Assembly: GCF_002014985.1 (NCBI RefSeq)
Contig: NZ_MUXU01000015.1
Span: 1-48,144 of the forward strand
DNA length: 48,144 nucleotides
DNA from: Moraxella caviae
Lineage (GTDB): Bacteria; Pseudomonadota; Gammaproteobacteria; Pseudomonadales; Moraxellaceae
Direction of reading: 5' to 3'
Positions 11,901 through 20,823 of this stretch are shown one piece after another. The first letter of the stretch is position 1; the number at the start of each line of letters is the position of its first letter. A program made the translations under genes and the position numbers. The notes under the pieces are model-generated. The model saw only the letters and a list, made by a program, of their open reading frames with translations, made no database searches and was not told where the DNA came from.

Positions 11901-13994
11901 TTAGTCTTGCGCAACACCTTTCATGGTCAGCTTAATGCGTCCACGGTTATCGATGTCTTGTACTTGTACTTTCACACGCTGACCTTCTTGTAGGTAGTCA
12001 GTTACGCTTTCTACACGCTCATCAGCGATTTGGCTGATGTGCACCAAGCCATCAGTACCCGGCAAGATGGTTACGAACGCACCAAAGTCCACAATGCGCG
12101 CCACCGTACCTTCATAAATCGTGCCAACTTCCACTTCTGCGGTCAAGGCTTCGATTTGGGCGATTGCCGCACGAGTAGACGCACGGTCTTGACCGAAAAT
12201 GCGAATCACGCCGTTGTCGTCAATGTCAATCACCGCGCCAGTCTCTTCAGTCAGCGCACGAATGGTTGCGCCGCCTTTACCGATGACATCACGGATTTTT
12301 TCTGGATTAATTTCAATGGTGGCGTAGTTTGGCGCGTGGGCGTTAATCTCAGTGCGAGAAGCAGCAATCACTTCATTCATCGCGCCTAGGATATGGATAC
12401 GACCAGCGTGCGCTTGTTTTAGCGCTTGCTCCATGATGTCGGCAGTGATGCCTTCAATCTTGATGTCCATTTGTAGGGCAGTGATGCCGTTTACCGAACC
12501 TGCCACTTTAAAGTCCATATCGCCCAAGTGGTCTTCATCACCCAAGATGTCCGACAATACCGCAAAACGCTCGCCTTCTTTTACCAAGCCCATCGCAATG
12601 CCTGCCACAGGGGCTTTTAGCGGTACGCCAGCGTCCATCAAAGACAAACTTGCACCACACACAGACGCCATCGATGATGAGCCGTTTGATTCGGTGATTT
12701 CTGACACCACACGAATGGTGTATGGGAAACGCTCTGGGTTTGGTAGCATGGCTTGCACGCCACGACGTGCTAGGCGACCATGACCAATCTCACGGCGTTT
12801 TGGCCCGCCTTCACGACCAGTTTCGCCCACTGAATAATGCGGGAAATTATAATGCAGCATGAAGTGGTCTTGCTTGGTGCCAGCCAGCGTGTCCACCAAG
12901 TTCACATCACGGCTGGTGCCTAGCGTGGTAGTTACCAAAGCCTGCGTCTCACCACGAGTGAACAGCGCTGAGCCATGTGTGAATGGCAACACGCCCACTT
13001 GTACGTCCAGCGCACGCACGGTTTCTAGGTCGCGGCCGTCAATGCGTGGCTTGCCTGATAGGATATTATCACGCACGGTGCGGTATTTTAGCGTCTCAAA
13101 CAGCTCTTTGATTTGCTCAACTTTTTCAGCGTATTCTTCTGCCGCTTCATCGCCAGCCAATAGCAAGGCTTCGGCTTTTAGCTCATCAAGGCGTGCATAG
13201 CGGTCTTGTTTTACGGTGATGGTGTAGGCTTCACTCACTTTGTCGGTGAACGCAGCTTTTAGCTGGCTTTCAAGCTCTTCATTCACCGCAGGGGCGATGA
13301 ATTCTGCTTTTTCTACGCCGACCGCTGCGGCAAAGGCGTTGATGTTGTCAATCACGATTTGCTGCTGACCATGGCCGTACAGCACCGCACCCAGCATTTG
13401 GTCTTCTGACAGCTCTTTGGCTTCAGATTCCACCATCAGCACGGCAGATTTTGTGCCTGCCACCACCAAATCCAGTTCACTTTGCTTAAGCTCAGCAAGC
13501 GTTGGGTTTAGCACATATTCGCCATTGATAAAGCCCACGCGCGCCGCACCAATCGGGCCGTTGAACGGTGCTGGAGAAATGGCAAGTGCCGCAGACGCAC
13601 CAATCATCGCTGCGATGTCCGCATCTTGGGTTTTGCCCGATGAGATGGTGGTGGCGGTGATTTGGATTTCGTTGTAGTAGCCTTCTGGGAACAGCGGACG
13701 GATTGGGCGGTCAATCAGACGGCTGGTCAGCGTTTCAAACTCGCTGGCACGGCCTTCACGCTTGCCATAGCCACCCGGGATTTTACCCGATGCGTACATT
13801 TTTTCTTGGTAGTTTACGGTCAATGGAAAGAAGTTTTGTCCAGCGACTGCTTCAGGGCGCACAACGGCAGCCACAAGCACGGTTACATCGCCCATGTGTA
13901 CCAGCACAGAGTTGGCTTGACGTGCCAAGCGGCCAGTCTCTAGGACGACTTTTTGATTGCCGTATTGAAATTCTTGACGAATGGTGTTAAACAT
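11901..13994 (-). CDS. pnp: Polyribonucleotide nucleotidyltransferase (PNPase)
   Basis: 3'-to-5' phosphorolytic exoribonuclease and degradosome component for mRNA decay, 697 aa. The two RNase PH-like domains are recognisable by [16 protein letters not shown] and [13 protein letters not shown] blocks, and the catalytic [15 protein letters not shown] segment is intact. The C-terminus has a KH domain (about 555-615, [15 protein letters not shown]) and an S1 domain (about 620-692, [18 protein letters not shown]). The start is preceded by AAAAGGAA. It lies downstream of rpsO with a hairpin terminator between, as in many gammaproteobacteria, where pnp is autoregulated through its leader. The 330-bp leader here could serve that role. 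Confidence 0.98.
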   Translation of the reverse strand: MFNTIRQEFQYGNQKVVLETGRLARQANSVLVHMGDVTVLVAAVVRPEAVAGQNFFPLTVNYQEKMYASGKIPGGYGKREGRASEFETLTSRLIDRPIRPLFPEGYYNEIQITATTISSGKTQDADIAAMIGASAALAISPAPFNGPIGAARVGFINGEYVLNPTLAELKQSELDLVVAGTKSAVLMVESEAKELSEDQMLGAVLYGHGQQQIVIDNINAFAAAVGVEKAEFIAPAVNEELESQLKAAFTDKVSEAYTITVKQDRYARLDELKAEALLLAGDEAAEEYAEKVEQIKELFETLKYRTVRDNILSGKPRIDGRDLETVRALDVQVGVLPFTHGSALFTRGETQALVTTTLGTSRDVNLVDTLAGTKQDHFMLHYNFPHYSVGETGREGGPKRREIGHGRLARRGVQAMLPNPERFPYTIRVVSEITESNGSSSMASVCGASLSLMDAGVPLKAPVAGIAMGLVKEGERFAVLSDILGDEDHLGDMDFKVAGSVNGITALQMDIKIEGITADIMEQALKQAHAGRIHILGAMNEVIAASRTEINAHAPNYATIEINPEKIRDVIGKGGATIRALTEETGAVIDIDDNGVIRIFGQDRASTRAAIAQIEALTAEVEVGTIYEGTVARIVDFGAFVTILPGTDGLVHISQIADERVESVTDYLQEGQRVKVQVQDIDNRGRIKLTMKGVAQD

Positions 13995-14270
13995 AATTTT
14001 TCCTTTTCATTCAATGAGTTATAGGGTTTTGTGTTGTTGGCGGTGTGGTTGCGTTTTGTGTTGGCAACAAAAGCCACCGTACGACAGCCGTTTAAAGCCC
14101 TAAGCGAAGTTTTCATCGTGAAAATGTTCATCGTGAACGTTAAAAACTTGGCTTAGAGTTCAAGCGTCTGTCCTTTGGTGTTTTTGGCGTTTGCCAAGTA
14201 TTTGGTTTTTATTCACCAAATCTATCCGCCTTTGCCAATCTCACCAAATCGCACCAAACTGAACCAAAAC
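13995..14270. other. Leader region of pnp
   Basis: A spacer without a convincing gene. In relatives the pnp leader contains an RNase III-cleaved stem through which PNPase represses itself. I see several CTTTGGCAAA-like words here (TTTGCCAA at 14190 and 14231) but no long stem I would assert. Confidence 0.35.
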
Positions 14271-14300
14271 AACAAAAACGGCACACCCTAAGGCATGCCG
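14271..14300 (-). terminator. Rho-independent terminator after rpsO
   Basis: The minus strand has a 9-bp stem with two wobble pairs (14292-14300 with 14279-14287, CGGCATGCC / GGTGTGCCG) followed by TTTTTGTTGTTTTG. It lies 80 bp after rpsO and would separate or attenuate transcription into pnp. Confidence 0.8.
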
Positions 14301-14381
14301 TATTCTTTAGCAAAGCATGAAGCCATGATTTGACATCGCAACTTGAGTCATCGCTGTCCAAAGCTCCATGCCAGCCAAAAA

Positions 14382-14648
14382 TTAGCGACGCAGACCTAGC
14401 GAACCGATTAGGTCGGTGTAGCGGTTTAGGTCTTTACCTTTTAGGTAGTCAAGCAGTTTGCGGCGTTGGTTTACCATGCGAATCAAACCACGGCGGCTGT
14501 GATGGTCAGCTTTGTGCGCTTTGAAGTGGTCTTGTAGGTCGTTGATACGAGCAGTCAATAGCGCTACTTGTACTTCTGGGCTGCCTGTGTCGTTTTCGCC
14601 ACGCTTGTATTTTGCGATGATTTCTTCGCGGTCTTTGTTAGTTAGCAT
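14382..14648 (-). CDS. rpsO: 30S ribosomal protein S15
   Basis: Primary 16S rRNA-binding protein of the small subunit platform, 88 aa. The family signature is intact, with [14 protein letters not shown], the [15 protein letters not shown] block ([11 protein letters not shown]) and LLDYLKGKD. The start at 14648 is chosen because AGGAA lies just upstream and family members begin MLT-like. The frame extends 17 codons further but those residues are not S15. A strong promoter sits about 100 bp upstream. The intervening leader has complementary segments around 14660-14735 that could form the S15 autoregulatory structure known in other bacteria, which is inference. Confidence 0.98.
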   Translation of the reverse strand: MLTNKDREEIIAKYKRGENDTGSPEVQVALLTARINDLQDHFKAHKADHHSRRGLIRMVNQRRKLLDYLKGKDLNRYTDLIGSLGLRR

Positions 14649-14746
14649 AACTAGATTCCTAAATGAGCAATGCAAGAAAAATTCAGGCAAGCATTGCATT
14701 GCTAAAGCCTGCCTAAGCCAATCAATAAATTGGCGGTTAAATGCTG

Positions 14747-14775
14747 ATTATACCAATTTTTTCGCCTTATGTCAG
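14747..14775 (-). promoter_or_regulatory. Promoter of rpsO
   Basis: Minus strand: CTGACA (14770-14775), 17-bp spacer, TATAAT (14747-14752) with an upstream TG. This leaves a leader of about 90 nt before rpsO. Confidence 0.8.
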
Positions 14776-14856
14776 CTATTTTTGGCAAATTTCTCTCAAA
14801 TCACCCAAACCAACCGCCAAAAAAATCATTGAACACATTTGAAATCCAAAAACACA

Positions 14857-14887
14857 AAACCCATCGGCGTGGAGAGCGACCGATGGG
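14857..14887 (-). terminator. Rho-independent terminator after the barrel gene
   Basis: CCCATCGG and CCGATGGG (14880-14887 with 14860-14867 on the minus strand) form an 8-bp GC-rich stem followed by TTTTGTGTTTTTGG. It isolates the barrel gene from rpsO. Confidence 0.88.
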
Positions 14888-14929
14888 CAGCATTTGAGCA
14901 TGGCTCAAATTTTATGGCAATGCCAGTGC

Positions 14930-15565
14930 TTAGAAGCTGTAGCGCAAACCAACTTTTGCACCGTATTGGTTGCCTTTCACACCATCAAACTTGCCAAGGT
15001 AGTTGTACTCTACACCAGCGTCCACCGCCAAATTTGGGTTGATGGCGTATTGCACACCAGCCAGCGCGCCTACACCAACTTTGGTTTCTTTTGCGCTGTC
15101 AAAATCAGAAAAAGTACGAGTGCCGCTTTCAGATTGATAATGGATTACGGTTGAGTCTTTGCTCTTCACTTGGTTTACACCAAGACGTGCGCCTGCATAT
15201 GGTGTAAAGCCTGATACTGGCGCAAAGTCATAAATCGCTGACAAACCCAAAGAATGCGTTGTTACTTCACCCTTGTAATGCTCGGTAACGTTATTCACGC
15301 CAGTATCAATAAAGTTTTCTACACGCTCTTCGTTTTCAGATACTTTGATTTTGCCAAAGTTGGTGTAGTCCAGCGCATAACGCATATCGCCAACTTTTTT
15401 ACCCACAGCCACGCCGTAGCTTGCGCCGCTGTCTTTTAGCTTAAACTCTGAATCTTTAAATTCAAGTTTAGAATAACCCACATTTCCTTGCACATAGTAG
15501 CCAGTGTTTGCTACCGCCAAAGTAGATACGCCTGCCAATGCAGCCGCCAAAACCAACTTTTTCAT
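14930..15565 (-). CDS. Opacity-like outer-membrane beta-barrel protein
   Basis: A 211-aa protein with a signal peptide ending in AVA at residues 17-19. The mature part opens with GYYVQGNVGYSKLEF and closes with a GAKVGLRYSF strand ending in Phe, the outer-membrane insertion signal. Alternating hydrophobic strands and polar loops fit an eight-stranded barrel of the opacity/NspA/OmpX type. The longest loops lie around residues 75-95 and 130-155. Its role, whether adhesin, serum resistance or structural, cannot be told. Its promoter contains a nine-G tract. It is bounded by its own promoter and terminator, and sits between truB and rpsO, genes adjacent in enterobacteria. Confidence 0.88.
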   Translation of the reverse strand: MKKLVLAAALAGVSTLAVANTGYYVQGNVGYSKLEFKDSEFKLKDSGASYGVAVGKKVGDMRYALDYTNFGKIKVSENEERVENFIDTGVNNVTEHYKGEVTTHSLGLSAIYDFAPVSGFTPYAGARLGVNQVKSKDSTVIHYQSESGTRTFSDFDSAKETKVGVGALAGVQYAINPNLAVDAGVEYNYLGKFDGVKGNQYGAKVGLRYSF

Positions 15566-15634
15566 GATACGTCCTTAAAAGTACTGAAAGAATAAATCTT
15601 AAAGAGTAAATAAAGCTCCGCTAAGAGCAAATTC

Positions 15635-15664
15635 ATTCTACCCCCCCCCGCAAGGCTCTGTCAA
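15635..15664 (-). promoter_or_regulatory. Promoter with poly-G tract in its spacer (probable phase-variable)
   Basis: On the minus strand TTGACA (15659-15664, perfect consensus) is followed by an 18-bp spacer and TAGAAT (15635-15640). Nine consecutive G residues (15641-15649) abut the -10 box. Change of the tract by one residue would set the spacing to 17 or 19 bp, so slippage should tune transcription of the barrel gene starting at 15565. Confidence 0.88.
15641..15649 (-). repeat. Homopolymeric (G)9 tract
   Basis: Nine C residues on the plus strand (nine G on the coding strand), placed inside the -35/-10 spacer of the outer-membrane barrel gene. It is the only homopolymeric G/C run of this length I saw in the window. 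Confidence 0.95.
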
Positions 15665-15723
15665 GCATTTTTGTAAGAATTGCGCAATCATGTTACAAAA
15701 TTTGTCAAAGCGGATTTTGACGA

Positions 15724-15752
15724 TAAAAATCCGCCAAGCGCTCACTTGACGG
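15724..15752 (-). terminator. Rho-independent terminator after truB
   Basis: Minus-strand CCGTCAAG pairs with CTTGGCGG (15745-15752 with 15731-15738, one wobble) followed by ATTTTTA. It lies just after truB and closes the nusA-infB-rbfA-truB transcription unit. Confidence 0.8.
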
Positions 15753-15783
15753 AAAAAAAATTTGACCGAAGGTGTAATTACCC

Positions 15784-16701
15784 TCACACCACCAATTTTT
15801 TAGGCTGCAAACGTCCGTTTGGCTCAAGCATACCCAGCCCCACAAAGGCATCATCAGCGTACAGTCGCACCGCTTGTGCGGCATCATCAAAGGTGAAATT
15901 TGCCAAGCGGTCTTTGGCGTTTAGACGCTGACCTTGACGTAGGCGCGCAGCTTCTTGGGCAGACACAGGCAAAATCGGCAAATGCGCCATCAGTACATCA
16001 ATGGGTAAAAGCTGCGCCATACGCTCATGAAACTCCATCGCTTCAAACTGCGCAAGCGACACCGCCTGCGCAAGCGAAAATCCGCCCGTTTGTGTGCGCC
16101 GCAATGTCGTCAAATGCCCAAGCGTGCCAAGCTGTTTTGCCACATCTTCACCAAGCACACGCACATAAGTGCCTTTTGAGCAGCGCACCGACAGCGCAAT
16201 TTCATCTGCCGACCGCTTTTTTAGCGTCAAAGTCTCAATGCGAATGGGGCGTGGCGCGCGCTCCACTTCTATGCCTGCACGCGCGTATTCGTACAGCTTT
16301 TTGCCGTCTTTTTTGAGCGCAGAATACATGGGCGGAATTTGGTTTTGCGCGCCTGTCAATTTACGCGCAACCACCGCCAAAATCTCATCGTCAAATTCTG
16401 GCACGTCTGCGGCAGCGGTGATTTGCCCGTCTTTATCGCCAGAATCGCTGGCAGCACCGAGCTTGATGATGGCTTCATAGCCCTTATCAGCGTCCAGTCC
16501 GTACTGGCTAAATTTGGTCGCTTCGCCAAAACACAGCGGCAAAAGCCCTGTCGCCATCGGGTCTAGCGTGCCTGTGTGGCCTGCTTTTTTACTGTCGGTG
16601 GTGGGCGATTTTAATAAAAACTTCGCCTTTGCCAATGCCGAATGCGAACTGATGTCGGCAGGCTTATCCAAAAGCAGCACCCCAGAAACGACGTCTTTCA
16701 T
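15784..16701 (-). CDS. truB: tRNA pseudouridine-55 synthase
   Basis: Converts U55 of the tRNA T-loop to pseudouridine, 305 aa. The catalytic motif GHTGTLDPMATG is at residues 41-52 with nucleophile D47. The N-terminal GVLLLDKPADISSH block, the Tyr-containing KLYEYARAG region and the KGTYVRVLGED block all match the family. The C-terminal PUA-like extension (about 235-305) is present. Its ATG overlaps the rbfA stop codon in a TGATG arrangement, implying translational coupling, since no separate ribosome-binding site is visible. Confidence 0.97.
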   Translation of the reverse strand: MKDVVSGVLLLDKPADISSHSALAKAKFLLKSPTTDSKKAGHTGTLDPMATGLLPLCFGEATKFSQYGLDADKGYEAIIKLGAASDSGDKDGQITAAADVPEFDDEILAVVARKLTGAQNQIPPMYSALKKDGKKLYEYARAGIEVERAPRPIRIETLTLKKRSADEIALSVRCSKGTYVRVLGEDVAKQLGTLGHLTTLRRTQTGGFSLAQAVSLAQFEAMEFHERMAQLLPIDVLMAHLPILPVSAQEAARLRQGQRLNAKDRLANFTFDDAAQAVRLYADDAFVGLGMLEPNGRLQPKKLVV

Positions 16702-17114
16702 CAGCGTGGCTCGTCCGCTGCGTCTGTGTCGCTGGTGTCGCTTTGGGCGGTTTTTTGCATGGCTTCGCTGACCAAGTTCATCATATAATTGCCGTGCGCA
16801 GTTACTTCATCATAATGAAAACGTAGGCGCGGCGTGGTACGAGTTTTCATGGTGCGTGATAGCTCTGTGCGCAAAAATCCTGACGCGCGGTTCAAAATCT
16901 GCACGCTTTCACGGTGGCTGTCAATATTCATGCCCGTGCCTTGATTCGGCTCAAGCACGGTAACGTACACGTCCGCATAACCCAAATCAGGGCTGACTTT
17001 CACCCCAGAAATGGTTACAAAACCCGTCAAGCGTGGGTCGTTAATCTCATCACGGATCAATGCCGACAGCGTGCGCTGAATCTGATCGGCAAGGCGTTGT
17101 AGGCGTTGGTTCAT
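16701..17114 (-). CDS. rbfA: 30S ribosome-binding factor A
   Basis: KH-fold assembly factor for the 30S subunit and 16S rRNA 5' processing, 137 aa. The family pattern is clear: RLADQIQRTLSALI at the N-terminus, the DPRLTGFVTISGVKVSPDL strand-helix block, and RTTPRLRFHYDE near the C-terminus. The start at 17114 is preceded by AGAGAG and gives a family-typical N-terminus. The open frame continues upstream by 20 codons without similarity. It overlaps truB by one base. Upstream, instead of abutting infB, it is separated from it by 700 bp. Confidence 0.96.
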   Translation of the reverse strand: MNQRLQRLADQIQRTLSALIRDEINDPRLTGFVTISGVKVSPDLGYADVYVTVLEPNQGTGMNIDSHRESVQILNRASGFLRTELSRTMKTRTTPRLRFHYDEVTAHGNYMMNLVSEAMQKTAQSDTSDTDAADEPR

Positions 17115-17240
17115 AGCGTCTCTCTTTGTTTTGATTTGTTTTGGGCTGTGGTAGATTGGCTCTAAATCCCACACCGTTTTCTTAAAAGTTTTTAGTTTTT
17201 TGTAGTGGTATGCCGTTGATGTGGTTTTGACATTATTTTT

Positions 17241-17423
17241 ATGGATAAATTCCTTGGAATGGCTAATTCTAAAACGCTTACAATCACTGACATCAAGCGC
17301 ATTGTAACCTTGATAGCGCCTGTGCAGACAATTTTATTAGGCTTGATTCTGCTCATGATGACAAACATAAGCGTGTTTTTTAACATCTTTTACAACAGTA
17401 TAAACCCTGCCCCTGCGTTTTAA
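17241..17423 (+). CDS. Possible small membrane protein, unrecognised
   Basis: A 60-codon frame starting ATG with a charged N-terminal third and one long hydrophobic stretch (about residues 21-50, including TILLGLILLMM), so a single-pass membrane peptide if expressed. It lacks a good ribosome-binding site, and a minus-strand frame of similar size overlaps it. It runs against the flanking operon. The only contextual support is the plus-strand terminator at 17770-17796. I consider it unproven. A small hydrophobic toxin or a fragment of a larger membrane protein are both possible. Confidence 0.2.
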   Translation: MDKFLGMANSKTLTITDIKRIVTLIAPVQTILLGLILLMMTNISVFFNIFYNSINPAPAF

Positions 17424-17430
17424 AAGACCA

Positions 17431-17469
17431 AATGCAGCAGTTTTGTCAATAAAATAAGACTGCTGCATT
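17431..17469. repeat. 11-bp inverted repeat in the infB-rbfA gap
   Basis: AATGCAGCAGT (17431-17441) and ACTGCTGCATT (17459-17469) are perfect inverted copies with a 17-nt AT-rich loop. Neither strand has a T run directly after it, so it is not a standard terminator. Confidence 0.7.
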
Positions 17470-17769
17470 AGGGTAAATTTTCAGTAAGTCCGCCGCGCTG
17501 GTGGCAGAAACCTAAACAACAAAAAATCCAAGCAATTTTAGCTGAACTTTTTACTTAGCTTACAACAAGTTATTTTCATTTTTGTAACATAGCATAGTTG
17601 TTATCCGCTACAAGCCCAATTATTTTTATGCCGGCTGGACTGCTTATCGCTGGCGTAATACACCATGCAGTAAGCCAAGCTAAATTTACCACGCGATAAT
17701 TTTAGTGGTTTTAAATACGGTGGCTTTACCGTAGGCGTGCTTGTTAATTAGCTGTGTGTGAATGAATGC

Positions 17770-17796
17770 AGACCCTGCAAATTGCAGGGTCTTTTG
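17770..17796 (+). terminator. Plus-strand rho-independent terminator facing infB
   Basis: AGACCCTGCA (17770-17779) pairs perfectly with TGCAGGGTCT (17783-17792) around a 3-nt loop, followed on the plus strand by TTTTGTTTG. The minus-strand side has no T run. It therefore ends plus-strand transcription from within the infB-rbfA gap rather than infB. Confidence 0.75.
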
Positions 17797-17814
17797 TTTG
17801 AATGAACAGCGCAA

Positions 17815-20571
17815 TCACAGCTCACGCTTCACTTCATGGATTTCAAACACTTCAATCAAATCGCCAACCGCAACTTCGTAGCCTTTCACCGCAAGACCAC
17901 ATTCCATACCCGCCTTGACTTCGTTCACGTCGTCTTTGTAGCGGCGCAAAGATTGCAGCTGACCTGTGAAAATCACCTTGTCATCACGCAAAACACGGAT
18001 TGGCTTGTTGCGGTGGATTGTGCCTTCTTGTACCATACAGCCAGCCGCCGCACCAAACTTACTTGAGCGGAACACTTCACGCACTTCAGCAATACCCAAA
18101 ATCTGCTCACGGTGTTCAGGCGCAAGCATACCGCTCATCGCCGCCTTGACATCGTCAATCAAGCCATAAATCACGCTATAATAACGAATGTCGATGCTCA
18201 TCTCGTCTGCTTTGCGCTTGCCTGCGGTATCGGCACGCACGTTAAAGCCAAGCAGCACCGCTTCGCTCGATTCTGCCAAAATCACGTCTGATTCGGTGAT
18301 TGCGCCCACGCCAGAGCTGATGACACGCACTTTCACTTCGTCCGTTGACAGCTCGTACAAGGCGCTTAGCAAGGCTTCTAGTGAACCACGAACGTCTGTT
18401 TTTAGAATGATATTTAGCGTTGCAACTTCATTGCCCATGCTTTCAAACAGCGTATCAAGGCGCATTTTGTTTTGACGCTCAAGCACACGCTCACGCTCAC
18501 GTGCCGCACGGAAATCTGCCACTTCGCGCGCTTTTTTCTCGTCTGATACCACAAGGAATTCGCTGCCTGCTGCTGGCGCTTCTGGCAAGCCCAAAATCTC
18601 CACTGGGATAGATGGGCCTGCGTGCTTGATGCGGTTGCCGTTTTCGTCCGTCATCGCACGCACTTTGCCATAATATTCGCCCGCCAAGACCAAATCGCCT
18701 TGGTTTAGCGTGCCTTTTTTCACCAAAAGACTCGCCACTGCGCCGCGCCCTTTGTCCACGCGCGATTCAATCACCACGCCTTGCGCTGCGCCGTCTACAG
18801 GGGCTTCTAGCTCCATGATTTCCGCTTGAATGCTGATGGTTTCTAGCAGCTCGTCAATGCCCATGCCAGTTTTGGCAGACACTTGTACCATCGGCACATC
18901 ACCGCCCCACGCTTCTGGCACGACTTCTTTTACCGCCAGTTCGTTAATCACACGGTCAGGATCGGCAGTGTCTTTGTCCATTTTATTAATGGCAACAATC
19001 AGCGGCGTGCCTGCAGCGCGTGCATGGTCGATCGCTTCTTCGGTTTGTGGCATCATGCCATCGTCCGCTGCCACCACCAGCACCACGATGTCGGTCGCTT
19101 GTGCGCCGCGCGAACGCATGGCGGTAAAGGCGGCATGTCCCGGAGTGTCTAGGAAAGTAATCACGCCACGCTCTGTTTTCACATGGTATGCGCCAATGTG
19201 CTGGGTAATGCCGCCTGCTTCGCCTGACGCCACTTTCGTGGTGCGAATCTTATCAAGCAGCGATGTCTTACCGTGGTCAACATGACCCATGATGGTAACG
19301 ACTGGCGGACGTGCTTGGACGTTGCCAGAGCGTTCGTCCACAGCTTCTTGTAGGTCATCTTCTAGTTTGGTGTCGCTCACCATCACCAGATTATGACCAA
19401 ATTCTTCCACCACCAAAGCAGCGGTCATTTGGTCAATGGTGTCAGATTCACGCACCATCTCGCCCATTTTCATCAGGCTTTTGATGACTTCGCGCACTTT
19501 GACCGCCATTTTTGCCGCCAAGTCAGACACGACAATGCTTTCACCCACTTCTACGTTGTAGATGATTTTTTCAACAGGCATTTCAAACTTGTGCTTGTTG
19601 GCTTGCGATGATTTTAAGCCACGCTGTTTGGTGCGAATCTCACGCTCTTCTTGCTGCGACTTGCCACGCTTACCGCCTTTTGAACGGCTTGATGTGGTGC
19701 TTGCGCCACGCTTGATTTCACGGCGTTCTTTTTCAAAAGATTCTTCAAGTGCTGCACCCACCAAGCCTTTTGCCAAAGGCTCGTCTTTGCGCACGATGAC
19801 GCTGGCTGCATCGTCTTTGTCGCTGTAGCGGCTCGCCATTTCTTTCATCTGCTCAAGCGTGCGTTTTTGGGCTTCTTCAGCGGCTTTACGGCGAGTTTCT
19901 GCTTCCATTTGGCGCAGTTTTTCTTCTTCGGCTTCACGCGCCAGACGGGCTTGTTTTTCTTCGGCAGTTTCTGCTTTGGCAGTCTTAGCTGCAGCTGGTT
20001 TGGCGGCTGATTTTTTCTTATCAGCGGCTTTTTCGGCTTTGCCTTCAGCTTTTGGCTCGTCATCTTTTTTCTTTTTCACCACCACAGCGGCTGCGGTGCG
20101 TGCTTCGCTGGTTTCAGAGGTTTGGCTGCTAGCACGCATGGCGGCAAGCGCTGCAGCTTGGCGGTCTGCCGATTCTTTTTTGGCACGTTCGGCAGCTTGT
20201 TTTTCTTCGGCGGCTTTTAGGCGTGCTTCTTCAGCAGCTTTGGCTTGCGCTGCGATTTCTTCAGCGATTTTGGCAGGATCAGGCTTTTCAAAGACTTTTT
20301 TCTTAGATTTTACCACGTTGATGGTTTTGGCTTTGCCTGAGGTGCTGGTAACTTGCGCGGTTGAGGTGGTTTTGGCTTTTAAGCTAATGCGTGATTTTTG
20401 GGTTTCGCCGTGGCTTTGTTTTAAAAATACCACTAGGCGTTCTTGTTCGCTTTCGCTGACGGTGTCGTCCGCACCGCGCGCAGGCAATCCTGCATCTACC
20501 AGCTGTTTTAAGATGGTTTCAGCGGTGGTGTTTGAGTTTTTTGCTAATTCTTTGACGCTTTTATCTGCCAT
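17815..20571 (-). CDS. infB: Translation initiation factor IF-2
   Basis: GTPase that delivers initiator fMet-tRNA to the 30S subunit and promotes subunit joining, 918 aa. An N-terminal IF2N domain ([20 protein letters not shown]) is followed by a long Ala/Lys/Glu-rich, probably helical linker (about 70-290). The G domain begins near 424 with GHVDHGKT (G1). DTPGH (G3) and NKMD (G4, near 529) are intact. Domains II-IV follow, with [17 protein letters not shown] near the C-terminal initiator-tRNA-binding domain. It is 250 bp downstream of nusA. The long antisense frame opposite the linker is an artefact of its composition. Confidence 0.98.
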   Translation of the reverse strand: MADKSVKELAKNSNTTAETILKQLVDAGLPARGADDTVSESEQERLVVFLKQSHGETQKSRISLKAKTTSTAQVTSTSGKAKTINVVKSKKKVFEKPDPAKIAEEIAAQAKAAEEARLKAAEEKQAAERAKKESADRQAAALAAMRASSQTSETSEARTAAAVVVKKKKDDEPKAEGKAEKAADKKKSAAKPAAAKTAKAETAEEKQARLAREAEEEKLRQMEAETRRKAAEEAQKRTLEQMKEMASRYSDKDDAASVIVRKDEPLAKGLVGAALEESFEKERREIKRGASTTSSRSKGGKRGKSQQEEREIRTKQRGLKSSQANKHKFEMPVEKIIYNVEVGESIVVSDLAAKMAVKVREVIKSLMKMGEMVRESDTIDQMTAALVVEEFGHNLVMVSDTKLEDDLQEAVDERSGNVQARPPVVTIMGHVDHGKTSLLDKIRTTKVASGEAGGITQHIGAYHVKTERGVITFLDTPGHAAFTAMRSRGAQATDIVVLVVAADDGMMPQTEEAIDHARAAGTPLIVAINKMDKDTADPDRVINELAVKEVVPEAWGGDVPMVQVSAKTGMGIDELLETISIQAEIMELEAPVDGAAQGVVIESRVDKGRGAVASLLVKKGTLNQGDLVLAGEYYGKVRAMTDENGNRIKHAGPSIPVEILGLPEAPAAGSEFLVVSDEKKAREVADFRAARERERVLERQNKMRLDTLFESMGNEVATLNIILKTDVRGSLEALLSALYELSTDEVKVRVISSGVGAITESDVILAESSEAVLLGFNVRADTAGKRKADEMSIDIRYYSVIYGLIDDVKAAMSGMLAPEHREQILGIAEVREVFRSSKFGAAAGCMVQEGTIHRNKPIRVLRDDKVIFTGQLQSLRRYKDDVNEVKAGMECGLAVKGYEVAVGDLIEVFEIHEVKREL

Positions 20572-20823
20572 TGGATTTCTTACCTACGTAGGTTGTTTGT
20601 GTTTGGTGATGCGGCTTTGGCGTGCTTTTGTGGCGTTTTTTATGCTGCAAATTTGCTGTGCTTAAAATTTACCAACTGCTTAAGTTTATTGATACTTTTT
20701 TAACGCCAAAGCGCATAAATCTTGTGTCGTCTTACCAAATCACAACCACCAAACGGCATGATTGGTAAGACTTAGCGAATCAGCGCACCCATTACGATGC
20801 GCTCTTTTGTGGCGCGCACATGG

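Larger units (their letters stand above)
17115..17814. other. 700-bp gap between infB and rbfA
   Basis: This break in a normally compact operon contains, in order: a possible 60-codon plus-strand frame (17241-17423), an 11-bp inverted repeat (17431-17441 with 17459-17469), short plus-strand frames around 17600-17750, of which one reads MPAGLLIAGVIHH before a stop and the next continues in another frame, and a strong hairpin with a T run on the plus strand at 17770-17796. This could be decayed gene material, a small plus-strand transcript, or an inserted element. No known family is recognised. Confidence 0.5.

Noticed and set aside
17192..17386. 64-codon minus-strand frame in the infB-rbfA gap
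   Set aside because: Overlaps the equally weak plus-strand frame, no ribosome-binding site, no recognisable domain.
19859..20665. 268-codon frame opposite infB
   Set aside because: Ser/Ala/Phe-rich translation produced by the antisense of the Ala/Lys/Glu linker of IF-2; no family, no ribosome-binding site.
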